A stretch of 34,516 nucleotides of DNA from an uncultured Candidatus Saccharibacteria bacterium. Lineage in GTDB: Bacteria > Patescibacteriota > Saccharimonadia > Saccharimonadales > Saccharimonadaceae. Both the position numbers and the translations under genes were made by a program. Below, piece by piece: positions 24,000 through 30,866 of this stretch (the stretch's first letter is position 1; every line of letters starts with the position of its first letter). The notes beneath the pieces were generated by a model. The model was not told the DNA's origin, made no database searches, and saw only the letters and a list, made by a program, of their open reading frames with translations. The stretch spans positions 1 to 34,516 of the forward strand of contig CAMHNK010000007.1 of assembly GCA_946186455.1 (NCBI GenBank). Reading direction: 5' to 3'.

Positions 24000-24662
24000 T
24001 TCAGCTGGAGTTTCTTCTGGCTTCGAACCATTATCGGATGGAACATCAGCGGCGTCGACTGGAGCTTCGGCTTCGGCTTCACGAGCGGCAGCTTCGGCAG
24101 CTGGATCGAAGAGCGAGGCAATAACTTGGTCGCCCTCGAGCTCTTTGTTGGCGAGTTCAACACCAGCTGGGAGCTTAAGATCAGCGATAGTTAACTTGTC
24201 GTCAACTTCTTTGAGGTTCGTAGCATCAACGATAAGCTCGCTTGGAAGGTCGGCAGGCTTAGCCTTAATGTCGATTTCCTCCATAGCTTGGTTCATTTCG
24301 AAGTGGAAGATCTTAGAGGCATCAGATGCTTCGAAGTTTGCAATCACGATTGGGGTGGTTGCTTCAACGACTTCGTTGGCCTTAATTGCCTGGAACTCAA
24401 TGTTGATAATCTTACGAGAAACTGGGTCGATGTGAACATCCTTTATGATAGCAAGTTGTTTCTTGCCAGCGATGTCGAGATCAACTGGGGAGTGGTAGCC
24501 GGCTTTTTCGAGAACTTTTTCGGTCGGAACGTATTCAGACGAAGCAAGAACTGGCTCTTTGCCACCGTAAACAACGGATGGGATAAAACCCTTAGAGCGA
24601 AGAGCTTTAAGCTTTTTACCAGTAATTTCACGTTTTTCTAATGCTAATTTGTATTCAGCCAT
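23997..24662 (-). CDS. rplY: 50S ribosomal protein L25 (CTC form)
   Basis: A 221-aa protein. The N-terminal L25 domain (residues about 4-90: LALEKREITGKKLKALRSKG FIPSVVYGG) binds 5S rRNA. A C-terminal TL5/CTC beta domain follows (about 95-180), then a Glu/Ala/Asp-rich tail. The ATG is preceded by AAAAGGA. It has its own promoter overlapping the end of grpE, so it can be expressed apart from the heat-shock genes. Confidence 0.93.
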   Translation of the reverse strand: MAEYKLALEKREITGKKLKALRSKGFIPSVVYGGKEPVLASSEYVPTEKVLEKAGYHSPVDLDIAGKKQLAIIKDVHIDPVSRKIINIEFQAIKANEVVEATTPIVIANFEASDASKIFHFEMNQAMEEIDIKAKPADLPSELIVDATNLKEVDDKLTIADLKLPAGVELANKELEGDQVIASLFDPAAEAAAREAEAEAPVDAADVPSDNGSKPEETPAE

Positions 24663-24689
24663 ATAAATCCTTTTTCTACTGTTTGATAT

Positions 24690-24718
24690 ATTTTATCACT
24701 TTTGGGGTGATTTTTCAA
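24690..24718 (-). promoter_or_regulatory. rplY promoter
   Basis: Minus strand TTGAAA (overlapping the grpE TGA stop), 17 bp, TAAAAT, then a leader of about 20 bases with an AAAAGGA ribosome site. Confidence 0.65.
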
Positions 24719-25164
24719 GATTCTCTCTTGACTTTGACCATCGCCGGACGCAGAACCTCCGATTCGTAGTAATAGCCCGGGCGGAGAGTTTCTTCGATGA
24801 TTTCCTTCTCGCCTTCGCCTTCGACCATGACGGCGTCGTGGAGGTCTGGGTTAAACTCGGTGCCTGGGTTTGAATTAATCTTAATGAGGCTCAGGTCTTT
24901 TAATGATTTCTCAAGGGATTTTGAAAGTGGCGCGAGTTCGCTATAGGTCGCGATGGCGCGGTCGAGGTCGTCTAAGAGTGGCAGAAGTTTAAAGACGGTG
25001 GAGAGGCGGGCGGATTTCTTTTCGTTCTCTTTTTGAACTTCGGTTTGCTTGCGATAGTTCTCAAAATCGGCACGGGTGCGCTGAAGGTCGCTAATCAGCT
25101 CGTTCATCTTGGTTTCGAGCTCAAGCTCCTTAGGGTTCTCAGTTTGTTCTACTTTTTTATGCAT
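24715..25164 (-). CDS. grpE: Nucleotide exchange factor GrpE
   Basis: A 149-aa GrpE, the ADP-release factor for DnaK. It shows the long N-terminal helix (MNELISDLQRTRADFENYRK), the four-helix-bundle core (LLPLLDDLDRAI) and the beta-domain with FNPDLHDAVM and LRPGYYYESEVLRPAMVKV. GGAGG immediately precedes the start, which lies 9 bases after the hrcA stop. It shares CIRCE control with hrcA. dnaK and dnaJ are not adjacent. Confidence 0.95.
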   Translation of the reverse strand: MHKKVEQTENPKELELETKMNELISDLQRTRADFENYRKQTEVQKENEKKSARLSTVFKLLPLLDDLDRAIATYSELAPLSKSLEKSLKDLSLIKINSNPGTEFNPDLHDAVMVEGEGEKEIIEETLRPGYYYESEVLRPAMVKVKRES

Positions 25165-25173
25165 GTTCCTCCT

Positions 25174-25902
25174 TTATAAAATTTCTTCGAGCATTTGACC
25201 GGCGTGACGGACGAGGGCCATGACGCGAGAGTAGTTCTGACGAGTCGGGCCGAGGACGCCGATGTAGCTACGATCCGAAAACGGCGAACGGAACTTGGAA
25301 ATAATTAGAGAGACTTCGGAGTTCTTGCCGATGGGGTTTTCGTGGCCGATAAAAATGTTTAATGCTTCGCCTGGGGCAGCTTCGCGGAGCCACGGCTCGA
25401 GGTTATCGAGGAGTTTCGCGACGGCTTGGACGCGACGGGTATCGCCGAATTCCGGCTGAGTAAAGAGACGGGAGATGCCGGATAGATAGAGTTGACCACC
25501 GATGGTAGCGAGACCGAGGTTACCGGTAAGTTCAACGAGTGTGTCGACAGCGCCACGAATGGCAGCATCAGCACGAGATTGTGAAGAGACGCGGACCTCA
25601 AGAGCATGAGTGCTGCGCTCGATGGAGTTACGGGCGGATTCAGATTCGATTTGATCGTTCCCTGCGCCATCAAGATGATTGACGTAGAAGCGGTAGCCGG
25701 CATCAGTCGGAACACGGCCAGCCGAGGTGTGAGGCTGGGCGATGAGGCCGAGGCCTTCGAGACGGGCCATTTCGGCGCGGATGGTAGCCGGCGAGACACC
25801 AAAAAGTTTAGCCAGAGTTACGCTACCGACTGGAGAGGCGGTTTCGGCGTATTCCTCGATGATTTGGCATAAAATCTGTTTTTGGCGTTCAGTTATATCC
25901 AT
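25174..25902 (-). CDS. hrcA: Heat-inducible transcription repressor HrcA (short form)
   Basis: A 242-aa repressor. The N-terminal winged helix is clear: [37 protein letters not shown] and [19 protein letters not shown]. The rest is a reduced GAF-like domain ending [11 protein letters not shown]; typical HrcA is about 340 aa, so roughly 100 residues of the core/insertion are missing. It represses its own operon via CIRCE. The promoter is leaderless. Confidence 0.95.
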   Translation of the reverse strand: MDITERQKQILCQIIEEYAETASPVGSVTLAKLFGVSPATIRAEMARLEGLGLIAQPHTSAGRVPTDAGYRFYVNHLDGAGNDQIESESARNSIERSTHALEVRVSSQSRADAAIRGAVDTLVELTGNLGLATIGGQLYLSGISRLFTQPEFGDTRRVQAVAKLLDNLEPWLREAAPGEALNIFIGHENPIGKNSEVSLIISKFRSPFSDRSYIGVLGPTRQNYSRVMALVRHAGQMLEEIL

Positions 25903-25937
25903 GCTTTAATTATAGTAAATTAGCACTCGATAGTCAA
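25900..25937 (-). promoter_or_regulatory. Leaderless hrcA promoter
   Basis: Minus strand TTGACT, 17 bp, TATAAT, TTAAAG-C region of 6 bases, ATG. The only strong -35 among the leaderless promoters with a TATAAT; it lies within the CIRCE spacer. Confidence 0.8.
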
Positions 25938-25946
25938 GAGTGCTAT
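25920..25946. promoter_or_regulatory. CIRCE operator (HrcA binding site)
   Basis: TAGCACTC-N9-GAGTGCTA inverted repeat with the canonical 9-base spacer. The -35 hexamer of hrcA (minus TTGACT) lies exactly in the spacer, so HrcA binding excludes RNA polymerase. Confidence 0.95.
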
Positions 25947-25981
25947 TACAACCATTTTCCGCTGTTTATTTACCATTAGTA

Positions 25982-26010
25982 TTTACTTTTTTGGTGTTTT
26001 GTGCTATAAT
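25982..26010 (+). promoter_or_regulatory. Strong promoter of the 69-aa orphan gene
   Basis: TTTACT, 17 bp, TATAAT, with an extended TGC in front of the -10. It predicts a leader of roughly 75 bases. Confidence 0.8.
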
Positions 26011-26016
26011 TAGAAG

Positions 26017-26090
26017 ATACCCCCTAAAAAATTGCATAGGGGAAACACAGCTGCCCTTGGGGTAGTGCACATTTTAAGGAGGATAGTATC
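26017..26090 (+). promoter_or_regulatory. Structured 5' leader, possible RNA regulatory element
   Basis: Two hairpins can form: CCCCTA/TAGGGG (26021-26042) and CTGCCC/GGGTAG (26051-26065). The CCCCC at 26020-26024 could alternatively pair with GGGG at 26059-26062, which would give mutually exclusive folds. A near-perfect AAGGAGG follows, 8 bases before the ATG. It matches no riboswitch class that I recognise. Confidence 0.45.
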
Positions 26091-26300
26091 ATGGCGAAGA
26101 ATTCCAAGCAGAAGACCATCGAGTACAAGGGGGCCCGTTATATGGGTATTCTGAAAGAGGGTAAGGTTCACGTCCGCGTGAAGCGTACTGCGCGTGGCCA
26201 GAATATGCTGGTAGGTGTTTTCGACCCCGCTGAGGGGTTTTGGCACAATGACACACTTCCCCTCTTCGTGAGGCATCAAATCGAAGATTGCTTCGGCTAA
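26091..26300 (+). CDS. 69-aa basic orphan protein, probably highly expressed
   Basis: MAKNSKQKTIEYKGARYMGI... is rich in Lys/Arg in the first half (VHVRVKRTARGQN), with a more hydrophobic C-terminus (FWHNDTLPLFVRHQIEDCFG). The single Cys is near the end. It has the best Shine-Dalgarno sequence in the window (AAGGAGG), a strong promoter, a structured leader and its own Rho-independent terminator, all signs of a single, strongly expressed unit. Codon choice (CCC, GGG, CGC) is more GC-rich than its neighbours, from either high expression or recent acquisition. A nucleic-acid-binding role is conceivable from charge alone. No family recognised. Confidence 0.75.
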   Translation: MAKNSKQKTIEYKGARYMGILKEGKVHVRVKRTARGQNMLVGVFDPAEGFWHNDTLPLFVRHQIEDCFG

Positions 26301-26313
26301 TCTTTCTCCTTTA

Positions 26314-26339
26314 CCCCGACCTAGTGTCGGGGATTTTTT
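26314..26339 (+). terminator. Rho-independent terminator
   Basis: CCCCGAC-CTAGT-GTCGGGG followed by ATTTTTT, 14 bases after the stop of the 69-aa gene. Confidence 0.93.
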
Positions 26340-26341
26340 AT

Positions 26342-26358
26342 GGTATGATAAAGGTATG
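26342..26358 (+). promoter_or_regulatory. Leaderless promoter of the adenylate-kinase-like gene
   Basis: A TATGAT -10 at 26344-26349, preceded by GG, 6 bases before the ATG. It overlaps the end of the terminator region of the previous gene. Confidence 0.6.
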
Positions 26359-26979
26359 GAAGAAAAAATTGCAAAGATTAAAGACTGGCTCGGATCGGGC
26401 TCGATTAATATTTTTGGTTTGCCGATGTCCGGTAAGGATACACAAGGCGTGATGCTGGCGCAAGCGCTCGGGGCGAAACTGTTGTCATCCGGAATGATTA
26501 TCCGCGCCAAAGAGGCTGAAACGAGGCAGAATTTGACGGACAATGGGAATTTGCTTCCAACGAACATGTTCTATGATTGGGTATTACCATATTTTGAGAG
26601 ACCAGATTTGTTTAGACAACCTTTAATTCTCTCTTCGATTGGCAGGTGGTATGGCGAAGAAAATGCCGTGATGTCTGCAGCGGCAGGAGCTGGGCACGAG
26701 ATTATGGCAGTGATTCTCTTAAATGTCTCGGAAAAAGACGTTGAATCAAGATTTGAATCGGCAAAAATCCTAAACGACCGGGGCGACCGGAAGGATGATG
26801 ATAATATCGAGGTGTTTAGGAACCGGATGAAGGAGTTCCGTGAAAAAACTTTGCCGGTACTCTATCATTACCGCGATTTGGACTTATTAATAGAGGTGAA
26901 TGGTAACCAGGAGCGCGACAAAGTATTTAACGAGATCGTCGAAAAACTTTACGAAAAAGCTTCGCAATCTCCTGCCTAA
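26356..26979 (+). CDS. Adenylate-kinase-like nucleotide kinase
   Basis: A 207-aa protein. The P-loop NIFGLPMSGKDTQG (residues about 18-31) resembles the GxPGSGKGTQ of adenylate kinases, followed by an AMP-site-like LLSSGMIIR. The C-terminal LNDRGDRKDDDNIEVFRNRM and TLPVLYHYRDLDLLIEVNG match the R-DD...R...P...Y pattern of the Adk family. The two P-loop changes (M and D for G) suggest an Adk paralog with another substrate rather than the main Adk. The last 53 bases overlap the convergent lamin-tail gene. Confidence 0.8.
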   Translation: MEEKIAKIKDWLGSGSINIFGLPMSGKDTQGVMLAQALGAKLLSSGMIIRAKEAETRQNLTDNGNLLPTNMFYDWVLPYFERPDLFRQPLILSSIGRWYGEENAVMSAAAGAGHEIMAVILLNVSEKDVESRFESAKILNDRGDRKDDDNIEVFRNRMKEFREKTLPVLYHYRDLDLLIEVNGNQERDKVFNEIVEKLYEKASQSPA

Positions 26980-28303
26980 ATTCATAAATCACATAGATTA
27001 AACCGAGAACCACGACACCCAGCACCGCATAGAGAGCGATGAAGGAGGTATTTTCTTCGAAGGTGGAGGTGGCGAGGCTGTAGTCGGCGCCGTTATTGAC
27101 TTTGATTTTCTTGCATTTACCGGTTTCGGGGTTTAATTCGTAGCCTTCTTTGCAGGTGGTGACCTTTTCTTCTTCGACTTTTTTGCAACGGTTAGTGAGG
27201 GGATTTAGATACTGGCCGGTGGGGCAGGTTTTTTCTTCGATAATAGTGGCTTTGACGCAGTTGCCGGTTTCTTCGTTGATGATTTTTCCCTCTCCGCAAG
27301 TGCGGTACTCCTGATAGATATTGGGCTCTGACGGGGTGGGGAGAAAGGTGGTCTCATAGAGGCGAGCGCCGTTTTCTTGGTAGCCAATCCAGGCGTAGGA
27401 AGTGGCGCGTTTTTGGCCGTGGGGGAGCTCAAGTCGATCGAGCGATTCACCGGTAGTATCAATGAGCGAAATAGCAACGAAATTGGTAGGGTTTTTGGTG
27501 ATAGTAAAGTCGGTTCGATATTCGGCTTTGTAGGCGTCTGGTTTCATGATGCCGGATAAGGGGTAGAGTTTGTTTTTGTACTCGAGCGAACAACCGTCTA
27601 AAAGGATTTGTTCGGAGGATGAATTATAGAGTTCAATGAACTGTTCTTCCCTCGATTCGTCGTAGTAGCTGAGTACTTCTGAGATAAGAAGGCCTTTACA
27701 CTGGCTCAAAATCTCGGGTTTTTCCTCCTCCTCGACAAAATAACTATTCTCGTCGTAGACGGGCTCGTAGGAATCGACCTGAATGAAGGTCGCAAGAGAA
27801 TCACGGAGCAAAATCTTGGGATTTGCGGATTTAAAGGCCGGGTAGCAATCGTTTTTACCGGTCCAACAGATCGAATCGAGAATAGTGCCATCCCGTTTAA
27901 GATCAAGAGCAGCGGAAAAGGCGAGGCCACGAAAAGTACGCGTGGATTTATAGTTCACGGCTGCCAGCTCGCTCCCGGGCGAGCTGGCTAAGCGAAGGAG
28001 GATGCTCTCGCCGACCAACCAACTGTTCTCGGGGAATTCCATCAGCACAAAGGATTCCCCGCTAGAATTAGTATAGCCTATGGACAGGCCAGCGAGCGAA
28101 AGAGGGTCACCGGGTGTGGACCGAGCAAGCTCGATCATTTCGCCGGTGTTAGCGACGCCATCAATAGTGTAGCCAGGATTGATGGCACGAATGTAGATTT
28201 CGGGATATTCGGTGGCAGTATCGGCAAAGACGGATGGGGAGATAAATATGGAAATGATTAATAACCCGAAAACACATTTTAAAATGAATAAAACATTTTT
28301 CAT
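26927..28303 (-). CDS. Membrane-anchored surface protein with two lamin-tail-like domains and Cys repeats
   Basis: A 458-aa protein from the ATG at 28303 (MKNVLFILKC); the track's GTG lies two codons earlier. The signal peptide ends near SPSVFA-DTA. Two lamin-tail-like beta domains follow (about 33-150, YPEIYIRAINPG...GEMIELAR; and about 208-340, GLLISEVLSYYDESREEQFI ELYNSS). Next come three Cys-Cys repeats of the form C-x-G-x-x-(I/L)-N-x-x-T-(G/N)-x-C-x-K, then one membrane helix (FIALYAVLGVVVLGLIYVIY) and a basic tail, so the bulk is outside the cell. An adhesion or host-contact role is plausible but inferred. Confidence 0.8.
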   Translation of the reverse strand: MKNVLFILKCVFGLLIISIFISPSVFADTATEYPEIYIRAINPGYTIDGVANTGEMIELARSTPGDPLSLAGLSIGYTNSSGESFVLMEFPENSWLVGESILLRLASSPGSELAAVNYKSTRTFRGLAFSAALDLKRDGTILDSICWTGKNDCYPAFKSANPKILLRDSLATFIQVDSYEPVYDENSYFVEEEEKPEILSQCKGLLISEVLSYYDESREEQFIELYNSSSEQILLDGCSLEYKNKLYPLSGIMKPDAYKAEYRTDFTITKNPTNFVAISLIDTTGESLDRLELPHGQKRATSYAWIGYQENGARLYETTFLPTPSEPNIYQEYRTCGEGKIINEETGNCVKATIIEEKTCPTGQYLNPLTNRCKKVEEEKVTTCKEGYELNPETGKCKKIKVNNGADYSLATSTFEENTSFIALYAVLGVVVLGLIYVIYEFRQEIAKLFRKVFRRSR

Positions 28304-28348
28304 GCCCACGACGCTAACAAAACATCTCTAGAATTGCAACCCCCCACA

Positions 28349-28366
28349 TGATATAATGTAAGCATG
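28349..28366 (+). promoter_or_regulatory. Leaderless promoter of the membrane protein/flavoprotein operon
   Basis: TGA-TATAAT-GTAAGC-ATG, an extended -10 with the standard 6-base gap. Confidence 0.75.
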
Positions 28367-29068
28367 GGCATCTTCATCTCTGTGATTATTCTTGTACTCG
28401 TTATGCTAATTCAGTTAATGCTTCAGCTAAATACGGGTGTTTTTGCGCTTTTCTATCATTACGCTCTTGGTAAACTATCCCGCAAAAAGACGGATGATTT
28501 ATGCCTTTATTACATTCTCGGTACGGAAATGTTTATCGGTGGAATTTGGCTGATTATCTATATTTTTCTGTTTAATATGGTGGGCGAGTCTGGCGAAGCC
28601 GTATTTAGAATTATGCCGTGGGTACTCGTAGGGGTATGCATGGCAGAGGCGCTCGCGAGCCCATTCTTCTATTATCGTAAGGGTAAAATGACCGAATTAT
28701 TTGTGCCGCGTAGGATTACAAGTGGGATTTCGGGTAAGGTAAAGAGCGTGAAGACGCGGCTCGATGCCTTTATTTTAGGATTTGTGGTAGGGGCGTTTGA
28801 ACTCATCTTTACATTGCCACTCTATCTGGTAGCACTCACGGTTTTGATGGATGCGACGGAGATTCCAAGGGCGCCAGTAATTATTGTTTACATTATTCTC
28901 GCGACCGTACCGCTATTTGCAACAAGGATTATGTTTAGAACCGATCATAATTTGGCCGAAATTGAGCGAAAAAGAGTGAAGGCGAAGCCGTTTGTGAAGA
29001 TTTCGCTTTGTGTTCTATATCTAATCGTAGCAGGATTAATGGCATACATCGGGGTACAACATGGATAG
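28364..29068 (+). CDS. Polytopic membrane protein, unknown
   Basis: A 234-aa protein with about six hydrophobic segments, for example VIILVLVMLIQLMLQLN, FIGGIWLIIYIFLFNMV, AFILGFVVGAFELIFTLPLY and ISLCVLYLIVAGLMAYIGV. The central basic loop is cytoplasmic (KVKSVKTRLDAF). The arrangement vaguely recalls CcdA/DsbD-like transporters, but it lacks the paired Cys that define them (only three isolated Cys). It overlaps the next gene by 8 bases, and the flavoprotein gene follows, so the three products may act together. Confidence 0.75.
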   Translation: MGIFISVIILVLVMLIQLMLQLNTGVFALFYHYALGKLSRKKTDDLCLYYILGTEMFIGGIWLIIYIFLFNMVGESGEAVFRIMPWVLVGVCMAEALASPFFYYRKGKMTELFVPRRITSGISGKVKSVKTRLDAFILGFVVGAFELIFTLPLYLVALTVLMDATEIPRAPVIIVYIILATVPLFATRIMFRTDHNLAEIERKRVKAKPFVKISLCVLYLIVAGLMAYIGVQHG

Positions 29069-29300
29069 TAGCACAGAAAAAGATTTAAGAAGAGAGTTAA
29101 AGATCCATGCGAAAGCGCTCGGAATCCCATCAGGGGCAGCGGATTCGTTTATCGACGAGACAATTAAGACTGTAAAGAAGAATTTGAAGAAGAAAACGGT
29201 GATTACAAAGGCGGATTTTGAGCGAATGGTAGCTAGAGAACTAAAGAAGTATAATGCCGATTTTGCTTATGTATATCAAAATCGTGATAAGATAATATAA
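29061..29300 (+). CDS. 79-aa charged protein, unknown
   Basis: A helical, Lys-rich protein (ETIKTVKKNLKKKTVITKAD FERMVARELKKYNADF). It starts within the 3' end of the membrane protein gene (ATG 8 bases before that gene's stop ends) and is followed 8 bases later by the flavoprotein gene, so coupling in one operon is expected. No domain or localisation signal is visible. Confidence 0.65.
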   Translation: MDSSTEKDLRRELKIHAKALGIPSGAADSFIDETIKTVKKNLKKKTVITKADFERMVARELKKYNADFAYVYQNRDKII

Positions 29301-29308
29301 GAGGTACT

Positions 29309-30667
29309 ATGGGAAAGAAATACAATTTTGACTACGTCGTAATCGGTAGTGGTCCTGCCGGTACCACGGCGGCATTAACTTTAGCCAGAAAAGCCAAAAA
29401 CAAGGTCGCGATTGTTGAGGACCATGCTTTTGGTGGCAATAATTTGAATTCCCGTGATGTTCCCTATCTGGTAAGCCTCGGCTTTTCCCACACATTCTCA
29501 AAACTCACGAATTATCCAGAGATTAATGCACAAGAGATGCATTTTAATTTCCCTTCTGTAGTAATGCACCAAAACCAGACGATTCAAGCACTCGGGGGTG
29601 GCTCGACAGACGTATTTGATACGGCTGGGATTATTTCGATGTTTGGGCATGCGCATTTTATTGATGCACATACGCTCGCGGTGGGCCACGAACAGATTAC
29701 TTCGGAACACTTTATTATCGCAACTGGCGCGAAGTTAAATACGGGTGATATCGTGGGGCTTGATAATGTGCCTTGTCTCACACCGGAGACGGCGATTAAG
29801 CTGAGAAAACTGCCAAAATACGCTCTTGTAGTCGGCGGTGGCTCGACCGGATGCGAAATTGCTTCGTATTTTGCCGAACTCGGTACGTCGGTCTTTATGG
29901 CAGAGGCGAGTGAAAGAATTCTACCAAAGGAAGATCCAGAAGCGAGTAATGCGGTGATGGATTATTCCACGACGAAGCTTGGAATTAAGATTGCAACCGA
30001 GACGAAAGTAGTCGCGGTAGAGCGCGATGCGGTGAGTAAAAAAGTGATTATCTCTTCGAACGGACGCGAGAAATCAGTTAGAATTGATTGTATTATCCTC
30101 GCAACGGGTTCGAAGCCGGTGCTCGATATCGGGCTTGAGAATGCCGAAGTGAAATATAGCGAAAATGGTATTCAGGTGAATAAGATGTTCCAGACATCCA
30201 CCAAGAATATCTATGCGATTGGCGACGCGCTCGGGGGTGATTCATCGACCGAAAGAGCGGTATATCAGGGCAAAACTTTGGCACTTAATCTCCTTGATAA
30301 GGCGAGGGTTTATCCGGATTACAGAGGATTCGTTAGAGTAACCTCGACGAACCCAGAGGTCGCGGCGATTGGTAAAACTGAGGCGGAACTCAAAAAAGAA
30401 GGTATTAAATTCCGTAAAGCAGTAGTCTATATCAAGGATCTACCAATCAGTAAGATTGATCGTTTTAGTGATGGTTTAGTAAAGATGATTATCGGTGGGA
30501 ACCGGAGGATTCTCGGCGCGACAATTGTAGCACCGAATGCTTCCCTGATGGCCTCGGAGATATCGCTCGCAGTGCGTCATAATATGACAATTGATCAACT
30601 GAGAGAGACGCCACACATTGCAAATAGTTTTGCAGCCGTAATTGGCGAAATTAGTGATAGTCTTTAA
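29309..30667 (+). CDS. Flavoprotein disulfide-reductase-family oxidoreductase lacking redox cysteines
   Basis: A 452-aa protein with the FAD motif VIGSGPAGTTAALTLA (residues 11-26), the NAD(P) motif ALVVGGGSTGCEIASYFAELG, the second FAD-contact motif IYAIGDALGG and a dimerisation domain. It aligns with dihydrolipoamide dehydrogenase/mercuric reductase, but the CxxxxC disulfide (GGTCLNxGC) is replaced by GGNNLNSRD: Asn45 and Asp50. The C-terminal HPT-like motif is RETPHIANSF. Thiol-disulfide chemistry is therefore unlikely; a quinone, flavin or transhydrogenase-like role is possible. Preceded by GAGG. Third gene of an operon with a membrane protein, ended by a strong terminator. Confidence 0.85.
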   Translation: MGKKYNFDYVVIGSGPAGTTAALTLARKAKNKVAIVEDHAFGGNNLNSRDVPYLVSLGFSHTFSKLTNYPEINAQEMHFNFPSVVMHQNQTIQALGGGSTDVFDTAGIISMFGHAHFIDAHTLAVGHEQITSEHFIIATGAKLNTGDIVGLDNVPCLTPETAIKLRKLPKYALVVGGGSTGCEIASYFAELGTSVFMAEASERILPKEDPEASNAVMDYSTTKLGIKIATETKVVAVERDAVSKKVIISSNGREKSVRIDCIILATGSKPVLDIGLENAEVKYSENGIQVNKMFQTSTKNIYAIGDALGGDSSTERAVYQGKTLALNLLDKARVYPDYRGFVRVTSTNPEVAAIGKTEAELKKEGIKFRKAVVYIKDLPISKIDRFSDGLVKMIIGGNRRILGATIVAPNASLMASEISLAVRHNMTIDQLRETPHIANSFAAVIGEISDSL

Positions 30668-30670
30668 AAC

Positions 30671-30712
30671 AAAAATCGACCTGGGTTAGGGGGGTAACCT
30701 AGGTCGATTTTT
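30671..30712. terminator. Long bidirectional hairpin terminator
   Basis: 18-bp stem AAAAATCGACCTGGGTTA with its complement (one G-T pair), a six-G loop, and T-runs on both strands. It ends the flavoprotein operon and also faces the tRNA-fMet transcript. Confidence 0.9.
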
Positions 30713-30731
30713 ATCCTGAACAATTTAAACT

Positions 30732-30808
30732 TGGTGGCGGGGGTTGGATTTGAACCAACGACCTTTTGGTTATGAGCCAAACGAGCTACCAGGCTGCTCT
30801 ACCCCGCG
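30732..30808 (-). tRNA. Initiator tRNA-fMet (CAT)
   Basis: The minus strand matches the bacterial initiator closely: CGCGGGGTAGAGCAGCCTGG start, anticodon loop CTCATAA, T loop TTCAAAT and encoded CCA. The first pair is a C1 x C72 mismatch, the initiator hallmark (C1 x A72 in E. coli). The anticodon stem has G30-C40 and G31-C39 but T29-A41 in place of the third G-C pair. Confidence 0.85.
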
Positions 30809-30827
30809 ATATTTAAGGTACCTGTAT

Positions 30828-30856
30828 ATTATACACCAAATTTTGTTTTTTGTAAA
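30828..30856 (-). promoter_or_regulatory. tRNA-fMet promoter
   Basis: Minus strand TTTACA, 17 bp, TATAAT, ending about 20 bases before the tRNA 5' end. It lies entirely in the gap after the pilX-like gene stop. Confidence 0.75.
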
Positions 30857-30866
30857 GAATTATAGG

